A DNA stretch of 56,118 bases, taken from positions 1-56,118 of the forward strand of contig CAIOSO010000152.1 in assembly GCA_903860985.1 (NCBI GenBank), read 5' to 3'. How positions within the stretch are numbered: position 1 is the first letter of the stretch; each line of letters opens with the position of its first letter. This DNA is from an uncultured Flavobacteriales bacterium (lineage in GTDB: Bacteria > Bacteroidota > Bacteroidia > Flavobacteriales_D > Crocinitomicaceae). The position numbers and the translations under genes are program-made. Under the pieces are notes generated by a model. It saw only the letters and a list, made by a program, of their open reading frames with translations. It made no database searches and was not told the DNA's origin. Shown here in pieces: positions 1 to 7,391 of this stretch.

Positions 1-390
1 CACTTGATTTGCTCCTAAAAAGTCGCATTTAATGCAGGTTCCAAGGTCCACAATCAACCTGGGAACTCCTTGATTTTTCAAAGCAATGCCACCGACGTTG
101 CACAGGCGATCAATCCCCAAGGTTTCAGGAGTTTGATAAGCCAGTTGAAAAGGGAGTTTCATATGAACAGAAATATAAACCAAGTTTTGAAAGAAATCTT
201 CCAATGAACGTTTCCATTCATCTGTGATCACAGACGAAATCAACACGGGAATGTTACCTTGAAGTGTTTCCCAAGGGAAAGAGTTAATGTCGAGGCGTTT
301 AACATCCGAAATCACGCCATTCTTCACTTCTCCAAGCTTCACGTGTGTATTTCCAGCATCCAGTAAATAAGCTGTTACTTCTTCGTCCAT
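1..390 (-). CDS. coaX: Type III pantothenate kinase CoaX (C-terminus outside window)
   Basis: Partial gene running off the left edge; 130 codons are present from an ATG at 388-390. The product phosphorylates pantothenate, the first step of coenzyme A synthesis, in the cytosol. The sequence shows the ASKHA-fold signatures of the CoaX/Baf family: the phosphate-binding DAGNT at residues 11-15, LGIDR at 91-95, and VDLGTCIKCDF at 114-124, the family's second phosphate-binding motif in its Bacteroidota form. Full-length proteins have roughly 240-260 residues, so about half is missing because of the window edge. It is transcribed away from the tRNA-Phe gene. The family call is secure; activity is inferred from the motifs. 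Confidence 0.9.
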   Translation of the reverse strand, partial: MDEEVTAYLLDAGNTHVKLGEVKNGVISDVKRLDINSFPWETLQGNIPVLISSVITDEWKRSLEDFFQNLVYISVHMKLPFQLAYQTPETLGIDRLCNVGGIALKNQGVPRLIVDLGTCIKCDFLGANQV

Positions 391-430
391 TAGGTAAAGT
401 TAAGCACCTTCAAAGAAAATTAGACGAGTT

Positions 431-463
431 TTTGACTAGAAATAAAAAAAAGTATTAAATTTG
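431..463 (+). promoter_or_regulatory. Bacteroidota-type promoter of tRNA-Phe
   Basis: TTTG at 431-434 and TAAATTTG at 456-463 match the Bacteroidota -33 (TTTG) and -7 (TAnnTTTG) elements with a 21-base spacer. The tRNA 5' end follows 14 bases after the -7 element, so the transcript would start very near the mature tRNA end. Confidence 0.7.
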
Positions 464-477
464 CCCCACCAATAGTT

Positions 478-550
478 GGTGCCTTAGCTCAGTTGGTAGA
501 GCAAAGGACTGAAAATCCTTGTGTCCCTGGTTCGATTCCTGGAGGCACCA
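478..550 (+). tRNA. tRNA-Phe (GAA)
   Basis: A full cloverleaf of 73 bases folds by eye: acceptor stem GGTGCCT/AGGCACC (478-484 with 543-549), D arm from 487, anticodon stem AAGGA/TCCTT with loop CTGAAAA at 509-515 and anticodon GAA at 511-513, T arm CCTGG/CCTGG with loop TTCGATT at 531-537, and discriminator A at 550. The CCA end is not encoded. A strong terminator follows. The 3' part from base 521 is repeated downstream of the adjacent nuclease gene. Confidence 0.97.
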
Positions 551-591
551 CTAGCCAAAGTCCTGACGGAAACGTCAGGACTTTTTTTTGA
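521..591 (+). repeat. Direct repeat copy 1: tRNA-Phe 3' half plus terminator
   Basis: From G521, in the last stem base region before the variable loop, through the T arm, acceptor stem, terminator hairpin and T-run to A591, the sequence is repeated at 838-919. Apart from the T-loop, where copy 2 carries a net 11 extra bases, the two copies read identically. The homology stops sharply on both sides: bases 516-520 and 592 onward do not match the flanks of copy 2. Confidence 0.95.
558..589 (+). terminator. Rho-independent terminator of tRNA-Phe
   Basis: Perfect 11-bp stem AAGTCCTGACG/CGTCAGGACTT (558-568 with 573-583), GAAA tetraloop and eight T residues. It sits directly before the GIY-YIG start codon, so that gene is largely insulated from tRNA transcription unless read-through occurs. 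Confidence 0.92.
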
Positions 592-592
592 G

Positions 593-838
593 ATGTATTT
601 TGTTTATGTATTATATTCCGAAAAGGCAAAGTGTAAGTATACTGGATATACTGAAGATCTCATGCGTCGTTTAAGTGAACACAATCAGGGATTATTAGGT
701 AAGTTCACAAAAGGAAAAGGACCTTGGGTTTTGATACACCAAGAAGAATTTACAACTAAGAAAGAAGCGATTATTCGAGAAAAGGAACTTAAAACGGGAA
801 AAGGTCGAGATTTCATCAAGCAAAAGACTGGATATTAG
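593..838 (+). CDS. Small GIY-YIG nuclease-domain protein
   Basis: An 81-residue protein consisting of little more than one GIY-YIG domain of the small UPF0213/YhbQ-like kind. Visible motifs are VYVLYS (residues 4-9, the GIY strand), YTGYT (16-20, the YIG strand), the basic helix LMRRLSEHNQG (23-33) with the conserved arginine, and the acidic residue in REKELK (62-67). The ATG at 593 is chosen because the open frame upstream simply reads through the tRNA. No extra DNA-binding domain is visible. The gene starts 3 bases after the tRNA terminator and its stop codon TAG shares its last base with repeat copy 2, so it lies exactly between two copies of the tRNA 3' half. This suggests a homing-type or tRNA-targeted mobile unit (inference). 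Many family members have no known role, and a housekeeping function is also possible. Confidence 0.85.
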   Translation: MYFVYVLYSEKAKCKYTGYTEDLMRRLSEHNQGLLGKFTKGKGPWVLIHQEEFTTKKEAIIREKELKTGKGRDFIKQKTGY

Positions 839-919
839 TGTCCCTGGTCCGCCGCGGCGGAGATTCCTGGAGGCACCACTAGCCAAAGTCCTGACGGAAA
901 CGTCAGGACTTTTTTTTGA
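838..919 (+). repeat. Direct repeat copy 2: tRNA-Phe 3' fragment with altered T-loop
   Basis: Second copy of the tRNA-Phe 3' half and terminator. It begins at the G of the GIY-YIG stop codon and runs through the acceptor 3' strand AGGCACC (871-877), the same terminator hairpin (886-911) and eight T residues to A919. In the T-loop, TCG is replaced by a GC-rich palindrome, so this copy could not form a normal T arm. There is no 5' tRNA half, so it is a fragment and not a second tRNA gene. Its terminator could end GIY-YIG transcription. Confidence 0.95.
848..861 (+). repeat. 14-base GC palindrome inside the duplicated T-loop
   Basis: TCCGCCGCGGCGGA is a perfect palindrome with no spacer. It occupies the site where the intact tRNA has the T-loop. 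It is far more GC-rich than the neighbourhood, and may be a nuclease recognition site, a blocked target or a separate tiny insertion. Confidence 0.9.
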
Positions 920-928
920 CCCCGCTCC

Positions 929-999
929 GCTGCAGTTGCACTGCTGAGGAACATTTGCAAGTTCACTGCTGCTAAACAATTGCAGTTACACTTCTACTA
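929..999 (-). repeat. REP-like palindromes, one good and two degenerate copies
   Basis: The unit at 929-946 reads GCTGCAGTTGCACTGCTG, the same core that recurs elsewhere in this window. Degenerate relatives follow at about 955-973 and 980-999. The core GCAGT-TGC-ACTGC is an inverted repeat that can form a short hairpin. Orientation is opposite to the copy at 1,252. Confidence 0.75.
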
Positions 1000-1047
1000 A
1001 ACAATTTTCAAAACAAACACTATTTAATTAAGATATTTCTTATCTAA

Positions 1048-1218
1048 AATCTATGCTACAATTGTCAAACAAAACACTTAGAAAAATTTGTGAAAAATCT
1101 TGAGGAATGGTTATACTCGTCGGCTTCAAATTATTGGTACGGTGAAGGCTTGTTGGATGAGGTACAATGTTTGACTTTGCTCCGCAGCAGGTCATTTTCA
1201 TTGGAGCGCGAATGGTAA
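1048..1218 (+). pseudogene. Remnant of a REP-associated tyrosine transposase (RAYT), C-terminal piece
   Basis: An open stretch of 56 codons with no good start codon, entered from a stop at 1045-1047 and ending at TAA 1216-1218. From residue 15 it reads VKNLEEWLYSSASNYW followed by GEGLLDE. The pattern of an acidic-W followed by YSSA, then a GLL motif, is characteristic of the C-terminus of Y1/RAYT-type transposases (TnpA_REP). The catalytic HUH and tyrosine parts are absent. It lies between two REP-like palindromes in opposite orientation, the arrangement expected of a decayed REP-RAYT unit. The match was made from memory of the family pattern; a profile search would settle it. Confidence 0.6.
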
Positions 1219-1251
1219 GATGATTTTGACTGAAAAATGAAGAGATTGTTT

Positions 1252-1273
1252 CGCAGCAGTGCAACTGCAGCGA
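1252..1273 (+). repeat. REP-like palindrome
   Basis: CGCAGCAGTGCAACTGCAG with flanking bases, the forward orientation of the family seen at 929, 42,668, 47,496 and 54,165. Two weaker relatives may follow at about 1,296-1,316 and 1,326-1,350. The remaining bases of the 920-1,353 gap hold the RAYT remnant and otherwise no gene that I can support. Confidence 0.8.
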
Positions 1274-1353
1274 AGCAAAGGAGCTAGAAGTAACTGTCGC
1301 AGCATTACAACGACAGCCAAGCCTGCATCAGTGCAACTACGTCGTAGTAAATG

Positions 1354-1722
1354 TTAATTCTTCAAGCTAAAAACTGTCTCTCCTTCTTCTCCTCGTCCAA
1401 CGATTAATTTCTTGGAATACACGCGGAAACCGAAGTTGGATCCGTCTTCTGGACTCATGCCGAAAATATCCGCAAAATTCCCGTAGGCATCTATGGAACA
1501 ATTGATAAAGTAAAAGATGCTTCCAGATTTGTTACGCACTTTAATACCGTAGGTATTGTAAATGGATAAATACCCGTAGCTCACTTCAAGTCCGTTATCC
1601 ACGTTTTGAAATGTTTTTTGATCCATATAGGATATAACATTGGACTCGTCCTCAAATAGTGCTTGGGCATTCGTGAAACTTGCAGAAATTAAGACGAATA
1701 ATAGGGTGATGAGTGGTTTCAT
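1354..1722 (-). CDS. Small secreted protein of unknown function
   Basis: A 122-residue protein with a clear signal peptide (residues 1 to about 19, basic MKP start, hydrophobic core, ending TNAQ). The mature part is about 100 residues and begins ALFEDESNVISYMDQ. It is rich in aromatic residues (YGYLSIYNTYG, FYFINC, NFADIFGM), suggesting a compact beta-rich fold. I recognise it only as resembling conserved Bacteroidota hypothetical proteins and assign no function. It probably acts in the periplasm or outside the cell. It stands alone, convergent with the RAYT remnant and divergent from the lipoprotein gene that starts at 1,831. A near-consensus TACATTTA lies upstream at about 1,755-1,762 on its strand. 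Confidence 0.7.
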   Translation of the reverse strand: MKPLITLLFVLISASFTNAQALFEDESNVISYMDQKTFQNVDNGLEVSYGYLSIYNTYGIKVRNKSGSIFYFINCSIDAYGNFADIFGMSPEDGSNFGFRVYSKKLIVGRGEEGETVFSLKN

Positions 1723-1830
1723 GGATTTCGGATTATTACATTCGTCTGATAAATGTAAGATTTAATTCAATACATCTCAATTCTTCTTTGACAAGGAATA
1801 ATTATCTTCGAGGCTCTAAATATTAATTTT

Positions 1831-2433
1831 ATGAATCGGTCACTATTTTTTATCGCTTTGCTTTTCATGACACTTATAGCTTCTTGTACGAACAGCGAAC
1901 TGGAAAGTCAATCCAAGGAAGTAACTATGCTAATAGTCACTAGAGATTCATTAGAAACCGTCTTTGCTCAAAATAAATTTGATTCGTTGAATTATTGGAG
2001 ACAAGAAGCCTCTAATATCGAACTTTCCATCAAGCGTAATTACTACGCGACGAAAGTGGACCAAAACCTTTCACGTAAAATGAATCGCTTTAAATCCCTT
2101 CAAGAAATCATCGATGCTGAAAGTGAATTGGGGGGAGAAGGTGAATACGAAGAAGAGGAAAAAGAAATGACCTTAGGTCGTCGAATGATGTTACTCAACA
2201 GCGGATTCAAAAAAGAGAAAATCAGCCTTGAAAACTTACAGTCGGATTTGGAGAATAAGCTATTGGATTCGAAAAAGTCTAATATATACATTCAGTCCGA
2301 AAGGATGAAAGTAAAACAAATGGAGAATCAATTAACTCAATACCTGTTCGTCAAAAATACAGAACTAACGGAATACATTAAATTGTGTAAAGAGTTGCGC
2401 GTTTTTGCTGATTCGATTTCCAAAAAATCCTAA
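1831..2433 (+). CDS. Coiled-coil lipoprotein, unknown function
   Basis: A 200-residue protein with a lipoprotein signal peptide: MNRSLFFIALLFMTLIASC, lipobox IASC, lipidated Cys 19. Almost all of the mature part is helical with heptad-like spacing and charged residues (an EEEEKE run near residues 106-112), so it should form a coiled coil anchored to a membrane by its lipid. The family is not recognised. It has no co-oriented partner; its stop codon overlaps by four bases the stop end of the large PKD gene on the opposite strand, so the two transcripts converge. Confidence 0.75.
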   Translation: MNRSLFFIALLFMTLIASCTNSELESQSKEVTMLIVTRDSLETVFAQNKFDSLNYWRQEASNIELSIKRNYYATKVDQNLSRKMNRFKSLQEIIDAESELGGEGEYEEEEKEMTLGRRMMLLNSGFKKEKISLENLQSDLENKLLDSKKSNIYIQSERMKVKQMENQLTQYLFVKNTELTEYIKLCKELRVFADSISKKS

Positions 2434-5400
2434 CGAATCAACGTGATAAATCCTTGCTTTTTGATTTCGGTTCCGCCGAGCATAACTCCGTTTAACAAGT
2501 AAAAATAAACACCATCTGTGTGTGGTTTTCCGTCTGTGGATAGTCCGTCCCAAGCTGCTACGCCGGTTTGATCTTCTAAGATGCTGACCATATTTCCCCA
2601 ACGATTGAAAATCATGATGTCATACGATTTGAAAGCTGGATAGGGCAGTACCACGAAGTCATTGACGCCATCGCCGTTTGGTGTAAATACGTTTGGAACC
2701 CAAATATCTGGATCACTGACGAAAACGGTCGTTTCGTAGGTGGAAATACATCCCAATTCATCTACCACTGTGAGTGTGATGACATGCGGTCCTCCTTGTG
2801 AAAAGGACGTAGTTGGCGCTGTGTTCGAATTCCACGTAAAGGTGGAGTCGGTATCTAAATTCCAGGTCCAACTGACAATCGGTGCATTCGTAAAGGTCGA
2901 TTGGTCATTAAAATTGATGATTCCATTGATGTCCGCATACACTGGATTTGGAACGAAAAAGGCGTCCAAATCGTCGTCATTGACAGTGATTGGATTCAAC
3001 GGCAAGAGAATCTGACAACCAACGGAGTCAAAAATGGTAATGCTTGGTTGATACGTTCCAGGTGTTGCGTAGAAGTAATTAAAATCCAAGGAATCCGAGT
3101 AGCTGGTGCCATCACCTAAATTCCAAATTAAACTATCAATGTTGGAAACATTCGACAAGTAAAACAAGGCTCCCTGTGAACAAATCGTTGCATCTTGTAG
3201 CCAATTCGGAGTTCCCATCGGTCCGCCAATCGAAATGTAGTCTATCACAGTGGAATCATCCGTACATCCGTATTGATCCGTCACAATGAAGTTTAAATCA
3301 AAGGTTCCGTTTGTCACGAGCGTATTTGATGGATTCTGAAGGATGGAGTTATTTCCATTTCCGAAGGACCAATTCCAACCCGTAATAGCTCCATAGGAGA
3401 AGGAGGAATCTTGAAAATTGCAAAAGATGGGTGGACAATCGTATTCGCCGTTTGCATTTGGAACAGCTCCTGTGAAGAAGAAATTCGGAATAGCGAGCGG
3501 CGTGGACATAATCAAGGTGCGATTCAGCGTGTCTTTACAGCCGTTTCCATCTGTCGTTATGAGTGTTAATATGTGCGAATTTGACAATTGTCCGTTGTTT
3601 GGATTGGTCAAGGTAACCAGTGTGTCTGTACTTGTTCCAATGCCTGAGCCATTTAGAAACCATTGGTAGCTTAAATTGCCCGTGCCGGTAGATTGGTTGA
3701 TCGTTACGTTTGTATCCAAATCACACAAAACAGTGTCGATTTCAAAGTCTGCCGTTGGTTTTGTAGTAGTGATGGTGACGCCAGTTGGCAAGGAAGTACA
3801 GCCGAAAATATCCGTAGCGACTATGGTTGCAGAATATGCACCGGTACCATTAAATGTATGAATGATTGGTTGATTCACATTATTGGTGATTAGAATGGAA
3901 TTGTCATCCGAGAAACTCGTGCTAGATGAACTTAGTGGGAGTCCATTAGCTAGACTAAACGACGTATTAGTGAATGGAACAGTAAAGGGTGAACATCCAC
4001 TGTAATCATCGGCGATAATTCCTGCGATTGGTTTATTCACAACCTTCACATTCTGAGTAGCCGTTGATGTACAACCCACACTATTGATCACCATGTGTGA
4101 AATGGTGTAATTTCCAGGAGCAGGATAAGTATATGAAATATTCGGTCCATTGTGAATGGACTGTCCATTACCCATGTTGTAATACCAATCATTTACCGGA
4201 TGTGATCCTGTTGCTCCACTCCATGATGTGCTGATATCGGTGAAGTTGATTGCGGTCCCGTTGCAAACGGTGTCGTTCGACATAGTGAACTGACTTGCGA
4301 GCTGAGAAATGGTAATGGTGGAAGTAATGCTGTCGGAGCAGCCGGTGGTGTAGTTATTTATAACCTGTTCAATGTTGTATGTCCCGTAAGTCGAGTAGGT
4401 ATGACTGGTATTTCCGCCATTGGGGACATCGAGTTGGGCATTGGAGAAATTTACATTTGGCGTATTGTCAAAGAATTCATAATGCATGTCGACATTGTCG
4501 GAAAGTACTCCATGAATGGAATTGTCATCGATTCCTACGTTTACTGGAAAGGAGCTCGGATTACAAAATAAAAAGGCACTTGGCGAAAACTGGGCTATCG
4601 GTGCGAGGATATACACGGCATCTTCAACGATAAACGTATCCTTACATCCTCTAAAGTCAGCAATAAATGTCACGTCGAAATAACCGGTATCTGATTCAAA
4701 TTGGTGTGTTGGATTCTGTTCGATGGATGTTCCATCTCCAAAATCCCAGAAATAGGTGACTTCATTGGCGTTGTGCGGAACAGAGATATAGGTTGAGCTC
4801 GTGAAATTCACATCGTCATTAGAGCAAGCAATCAATGGGGTGTAGGTGAAATTCACAGAGTCGATGTGTCCGACTGTCACATAATCGTTTTTAATGATCG
4901 TATCCGTACAGCCAGATTGTGTGGTGATGATCAGAGTGACATCGTACACACCGACTTGGTAGGTTTGCGAAGGCGGAAAATGTCCATTAAATGTTTGACC
5001 ATTTCCAAAGTTCCATTGCCAGGATACAATTGGATTAGAAGGAGTGAAAGAAGTGTCGACAAACTGCACAATAAGCGGATCACAGCCTCCAGTATCTAAA
5101 GCAAAGAATCCAGCTTGGACATTCGTCATGTTGATGTAATCATTTAAGGTAGTTGAACCCGTACATCCAGCCGCTGTTGTTAAACTCAAGGTGACATCGT
5201 ATAAGCCACTTTGAGTGTAAATGTGCGGTGGAGGCGTTAGGCCGGTATAGGTTTGACCGTCTCCGAAGGACCAAACATACGTTCCGGGAATGGTTGTGCT
5301 ACTCGTAAATTGGATGGATCCGGGAGCGCAATTAGAAGTTGGATTCGCGCTGAAAATTGGATTGGTGTTGGCTTGAATAGTGATGGGTTTCGTAATCGTT

Positions 5401-6179
5401 GAAGTACATCCCGAGCTTGTATTTTGTGAAGTGAGTTGAACGGTATACGTTCCTGGAGCGTTGAAAACAAAGGAGAGATTTTCTACTGAACTTGTCCCTT
5501 GACCACCAAAATTCCAACTCCATGCATTCGCTCCAGCGGTTGAATTATCTTGAAACGAAATGGCTTGTCCAACACAGCCAAAAGTAGGAGCGGTGATTCC
5601 AGCTTGGAAATTTGCTACTTGAATGCTTTGCGTGCTTGTTGCTACACAGGAGGTGGTGTTATTCGTTACATTTAAGGTGATGACGTAGCTTCCAGCCGAA
5701 TTATAGGTAACATTTGGTGGATTCGCGACTGAAGAATTTTGGCTATTCCCAAAATTCCAGGCATTACTGAAATTTGCTCCATTAGAAGAGCTATTGTTGA
5801 AGGAGATGGTTAATGGAACCGTACAGCCTAGGCCATTTACGGAGAAAGCAACGATTGGTAAAGGATTTACGGTTATGTAGGCTGTTTTAATTTCTGCATC
5901 AACCGTTCCAATGGAATTTGTTACAACCAATGTGATGGTAAATGTGCCAGCAGTACTAAAAGCATGAGAAGGACTCGTGAGCGCAGATAATGCCCCATCA
6001 CCGAAATCCCAGGCATTGGAAACAATGGCATTTGTACCATTTGGTGTGGATGTATTGGTGAAGTTAACCGGTACTCCAACGCAGACCACCAGCGCATTAG
6101 CGGTGAAGTTTGCGGTAGGTGTTTGCGCCTTAGAAAGAAATGCAAACACAAGGATAAATACCGTGATAAAAAAGCGCAT
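2430..6179 (-). CDS. Large PKD-repeat protein with T9SS type B (CHU_C) sorting domain
   Basis: A 1,249-residue secreted protein. Residues 1-18 form a signal peptide ending SKAQ. About ten to twelve PKD-type modules of roughly 85-100 residues follow, seen from repeated signatures such as WDFGDG, WNFGNG, WSFGDG and WNLGDG, each followed by a (G)xYxVTL strand. The last 90 or so residues are a gliding-motility-associated C-terminal domain: VFTPNGDGVND, then FNRWGNMV, then TDGVYFYLL. That domain is the type B signal for export through the type IX secretion system and surface attachment. The protein is probably a surface adhesin or structural component; ligand unknown. Start ATG 6177-6179. The 159 bases upstream (6,180-6,338) hold no gene. 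Confidence 0.93.
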   Translation of the reverse strand: MRFFITVFILVFAFLSKAQTPTANFTANALVVCVGVPVNFTNTSTPNGTNAIVSNAWDFGDGALSALTSPSHAFSTAGTFTITLVVTNSIGTVDAEIKTAYITVNPLPIVAFSVNGLGCTVPLTISFNNSSSNGANFSNAWNFGNSQNSSVANPPNVTYNSAGSYVITLNVTNNTTSCVATSTQSIQVANFQAGITAPTFGCVGQAISFQDNSTAGANAWSWNFGGQGTSSVENLSFVFNAPGTYTVQLTSQNTSSGCTSTITKPITIQANTNPIFSANPTSNCAPGSIQFTSSTTIPGTYVWSFGDGQTYTGLTPPPHIYTQSGLYDVTLSLTTAAGCTGSTTLNDYINMTNVQAGFFALDTGGCDPLIVQFVDTSFTPSNPIVSWQWNFGNGQTFNGHFPPSQTYQVGVYDVTLIITTQSGCTDTIIKNDYVTVGHIDSVNFTYTPLIACSNDDVNFTSSTYISVPHNANEVTYFWDFGDGTSIEQNPTHQFESDTGYFDVTFIADFRGCKDTFIVEDAVYILAPIAQFSPSAFLFCNPSSFPVNVGIDDNSIHGVLSDNVDMHYEFFDNTPNVNFSNAQLDVPNGGNTSHTYSTYGTYNIEQVINNYTTGCSDSITSTITISQLASQFTMSNDTVCNGTAINFTDISTSWSGATGSHPVNDWYYNMGNGQSIHNGPNISYTYPAPGNYTISHMVINSVGCTSTATQNVKVVNKPIAGIIADDYSGCSPFTVPFTNTSFSLANGLPLSSSSTSFSDDNSILITNNVNQPIIHTFNGTGAYSATIVATDIFGCTSLPTGVTITTTKPTADFEIDTVLCDLDTNVTINQSTGTGNLSYQWFLNGSGIGTSTDTLVTLTNPNNGQLSNSHILTLITTDGNGCKDTLNRTLIMSTPLAIPNFFFTGAVPNANGEYDCPPIFCNFQDSSFSYGAITGWNWSFGNGNNSILQNPSNTLVTNGTFDLNFIVTDQYGCTDDSTVIDYISIGGPMGTPNWLQDATICSQGALFYLSNVSNIDSLIWNLGDGTSYSDSLDFNYFYATPGTYQPSITIFDSVGCQILLPLNPITVNDDDLDAFFVPNPVYADINGIINFNDQSTFTNAPIVSWTWNLDTDSTFTWNSNTAPTTSFSQGGPHVITLTVVDELGCISTYETTVFVSDPDIWVPNVFTPNGDGVNDFVVLPYPAFKSYDIMIFNRWGNMVSILEDQTGVAAWDGLSTDGKPHTDGVYFYLLNGVMLGGTEIKKQGFITLIR

Positions 6180-6338
6180 GAGCGTTACTCGTCAGTTTAG
6201 GTAGTCTATTAACGCAAAGCAGCACGTTTTAGTTGCGTATTAGAAGTGGATACAAAAAAAGATGATCGGAAATGTAAGACATATTTCATTAACTCATCCA
6301 TCTTATGCTTATCATCCTTTTCAATATCCTAAAATCGC

Positions 6339-7385
6339 TTAACTAGCGGATTTTAATTCTTTAGGGAAAATCAACTCCATTCCTGGGAAGAAAACATGTC
6401 CCATAATGAGTGGATTAAATACAAAGTACTGACATTTTACCATTTCACCACTTGGCAATTGGCACCAAAATTTATTCATGTCCATGTTTTCCATTTGGCC
6501 AAATTCGTTTCGCTGACCCTCCTTAGAGGCGATTTTAAACATGCGCAATTTCATCGCTTTTCCTTGTTTTTCTTTGACGGAAAGCACACAGAAAGGGACA
6601 GAGTGTTTCAGGCTGTCCACTTGTTTTTCAGTAAGTTCATAATTCGCTAATTCGAAGTGAATTTTCTTGTAGCCTTGTAAATAGCGGTAAATGTTTAGGG
6701 TGTCAACAGAAGGAATTTTCTTGCCGTTTTGTGTTAAACTATAACGATTTCCTTTAGCGGCGATGTGGAAGTTACGGTAACTTTCTTTGGGGTATTTGAT
6801 GTCCACACTGGCAATTTGTTCCATCTCCAATTCAAAAATATTGGTGCAAGCCCATTTTCTTGGATCCGCAAAGAACCGAGGTTCAATGATGCCGGTCATT
6901 CCTTTAATTTGCATCATCACTGGATTGGAACTTTTTCCATCTTCCGCAGTTTCCAATAACATGATTTGCCCATTGTGATCTTGTGATGAGGGACCAATGT
7001 ACCATGTTTTTGTCCATTCACCATCCTGAAAAATCTCCACTTTCGTATGACTCGCCGACATCAATTTGATAAATTGTTTGTGACTTTTTTCCGATAAATA
7101 TCCTTTCAAGGAGATATTGCCAAGGGCTTCCAAAATGTAATGCGCACTTGATTGCATGATGCAGCCACCATTTTGGTCGGTCCATTCATCTCCATTCCTA
7201 AGCATAGTAAACTTATTTGAAAAGGCATCCGAAATAATGATTTTGGAAACGGAATTGGTGTCTGTTACCGCAAACTCAATGTACTCAGAGTCGGAAGCAC
7301 CATCTTTACGGGTTAAATCTACGGCAAACCAACCAAGAATGACCAGAACTACAACTAAGGAAATGAGCGTGATTATTTTTTTCAT
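6339..7385 (-). CDS. DUF4340-like membrane-anchored protein of the gldFG cluster
   Basis: A 348-residue protein with one N-terminal transmembrane helix (about residues 4-24) and a large extracytoplasmic domain. The features fit the DUF4340 family (an early D-T-N-x-V-x-K-I-x-I segment, a repeated beta-strand architecture and a W-x-x-x-x-G stretch), commonly found after GldG-like proteins and thought to belong to the same ABC system. It follows gldG by 6 bases and is almost surely in one operon with gldF-gldG. A role in gliding or T9SS-linked transport is inferred from position. The family assignment is tentative. Confidence 0.65.
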   Translation of the reverse strand: MKKIITLISLVVVLVILGWFAVDLTRKDGASDSEYIEFAVTDTNSVSKIIISDAFSNKFTMLRNGDEWTDQNGGCIMQSSAHYILEALGNISLKGYLSEKSHKQFIKLMSASHTKVEIFQDGEWTKTWYIGPSSQDHNGQIMLLETAEDGKSSNPVMMQIKGMTGIIEPRFFADPRKWACTNIFELEMEQIASVDIKYPKESYRNFHIAAKGNRYSLTQNGKKIPSVDTLNIYRYLQGYKKIHFELANYELTEKQVDSLKHSVPFCVLSVKEKQGKAMKLRMFKIASKEGQRNEFGQMENMDMNKFWCQLPSGEMVKCQYFVFNPLIMGHVFFPGMELIFPKELKSAS

Positions 7386-7391
7386 GGGTTC

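Noticed and set aside
478..919. Integrative element with attL/attR at tRNA-Phe
   Set aside because: Direct repeats of a tRNA 3' end look like att sites, but no integrase lies between them and the insert is one small nuclease gene; reported instead as a GIY-YIG-linked duplication.
838..919. Second tRNA-Phe gene
   Set aside because: Only the 3' portion is present and the T-loop is replaced; no anticodon or 5' half.
695..979. 94-residue minus-strand frame across the GIY-YIG gene and repeat copy 2
   Set aside because: Antisense to the GIY-YIG gene and the tRNA-derived repeat; no family pattern.
1040..1264. 74-residue minus-strand frame in the repeat-rich gap
   Set aside because: Opposite strand of the RAYT remnant, begins inside a REP-like palindrome; no protein features.
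2365..2601. 78-residue minus-strand frame at the end of the PKD gene
   Set aside because: Alternate frame within the CHU_C coding region; highly basic, no family features.
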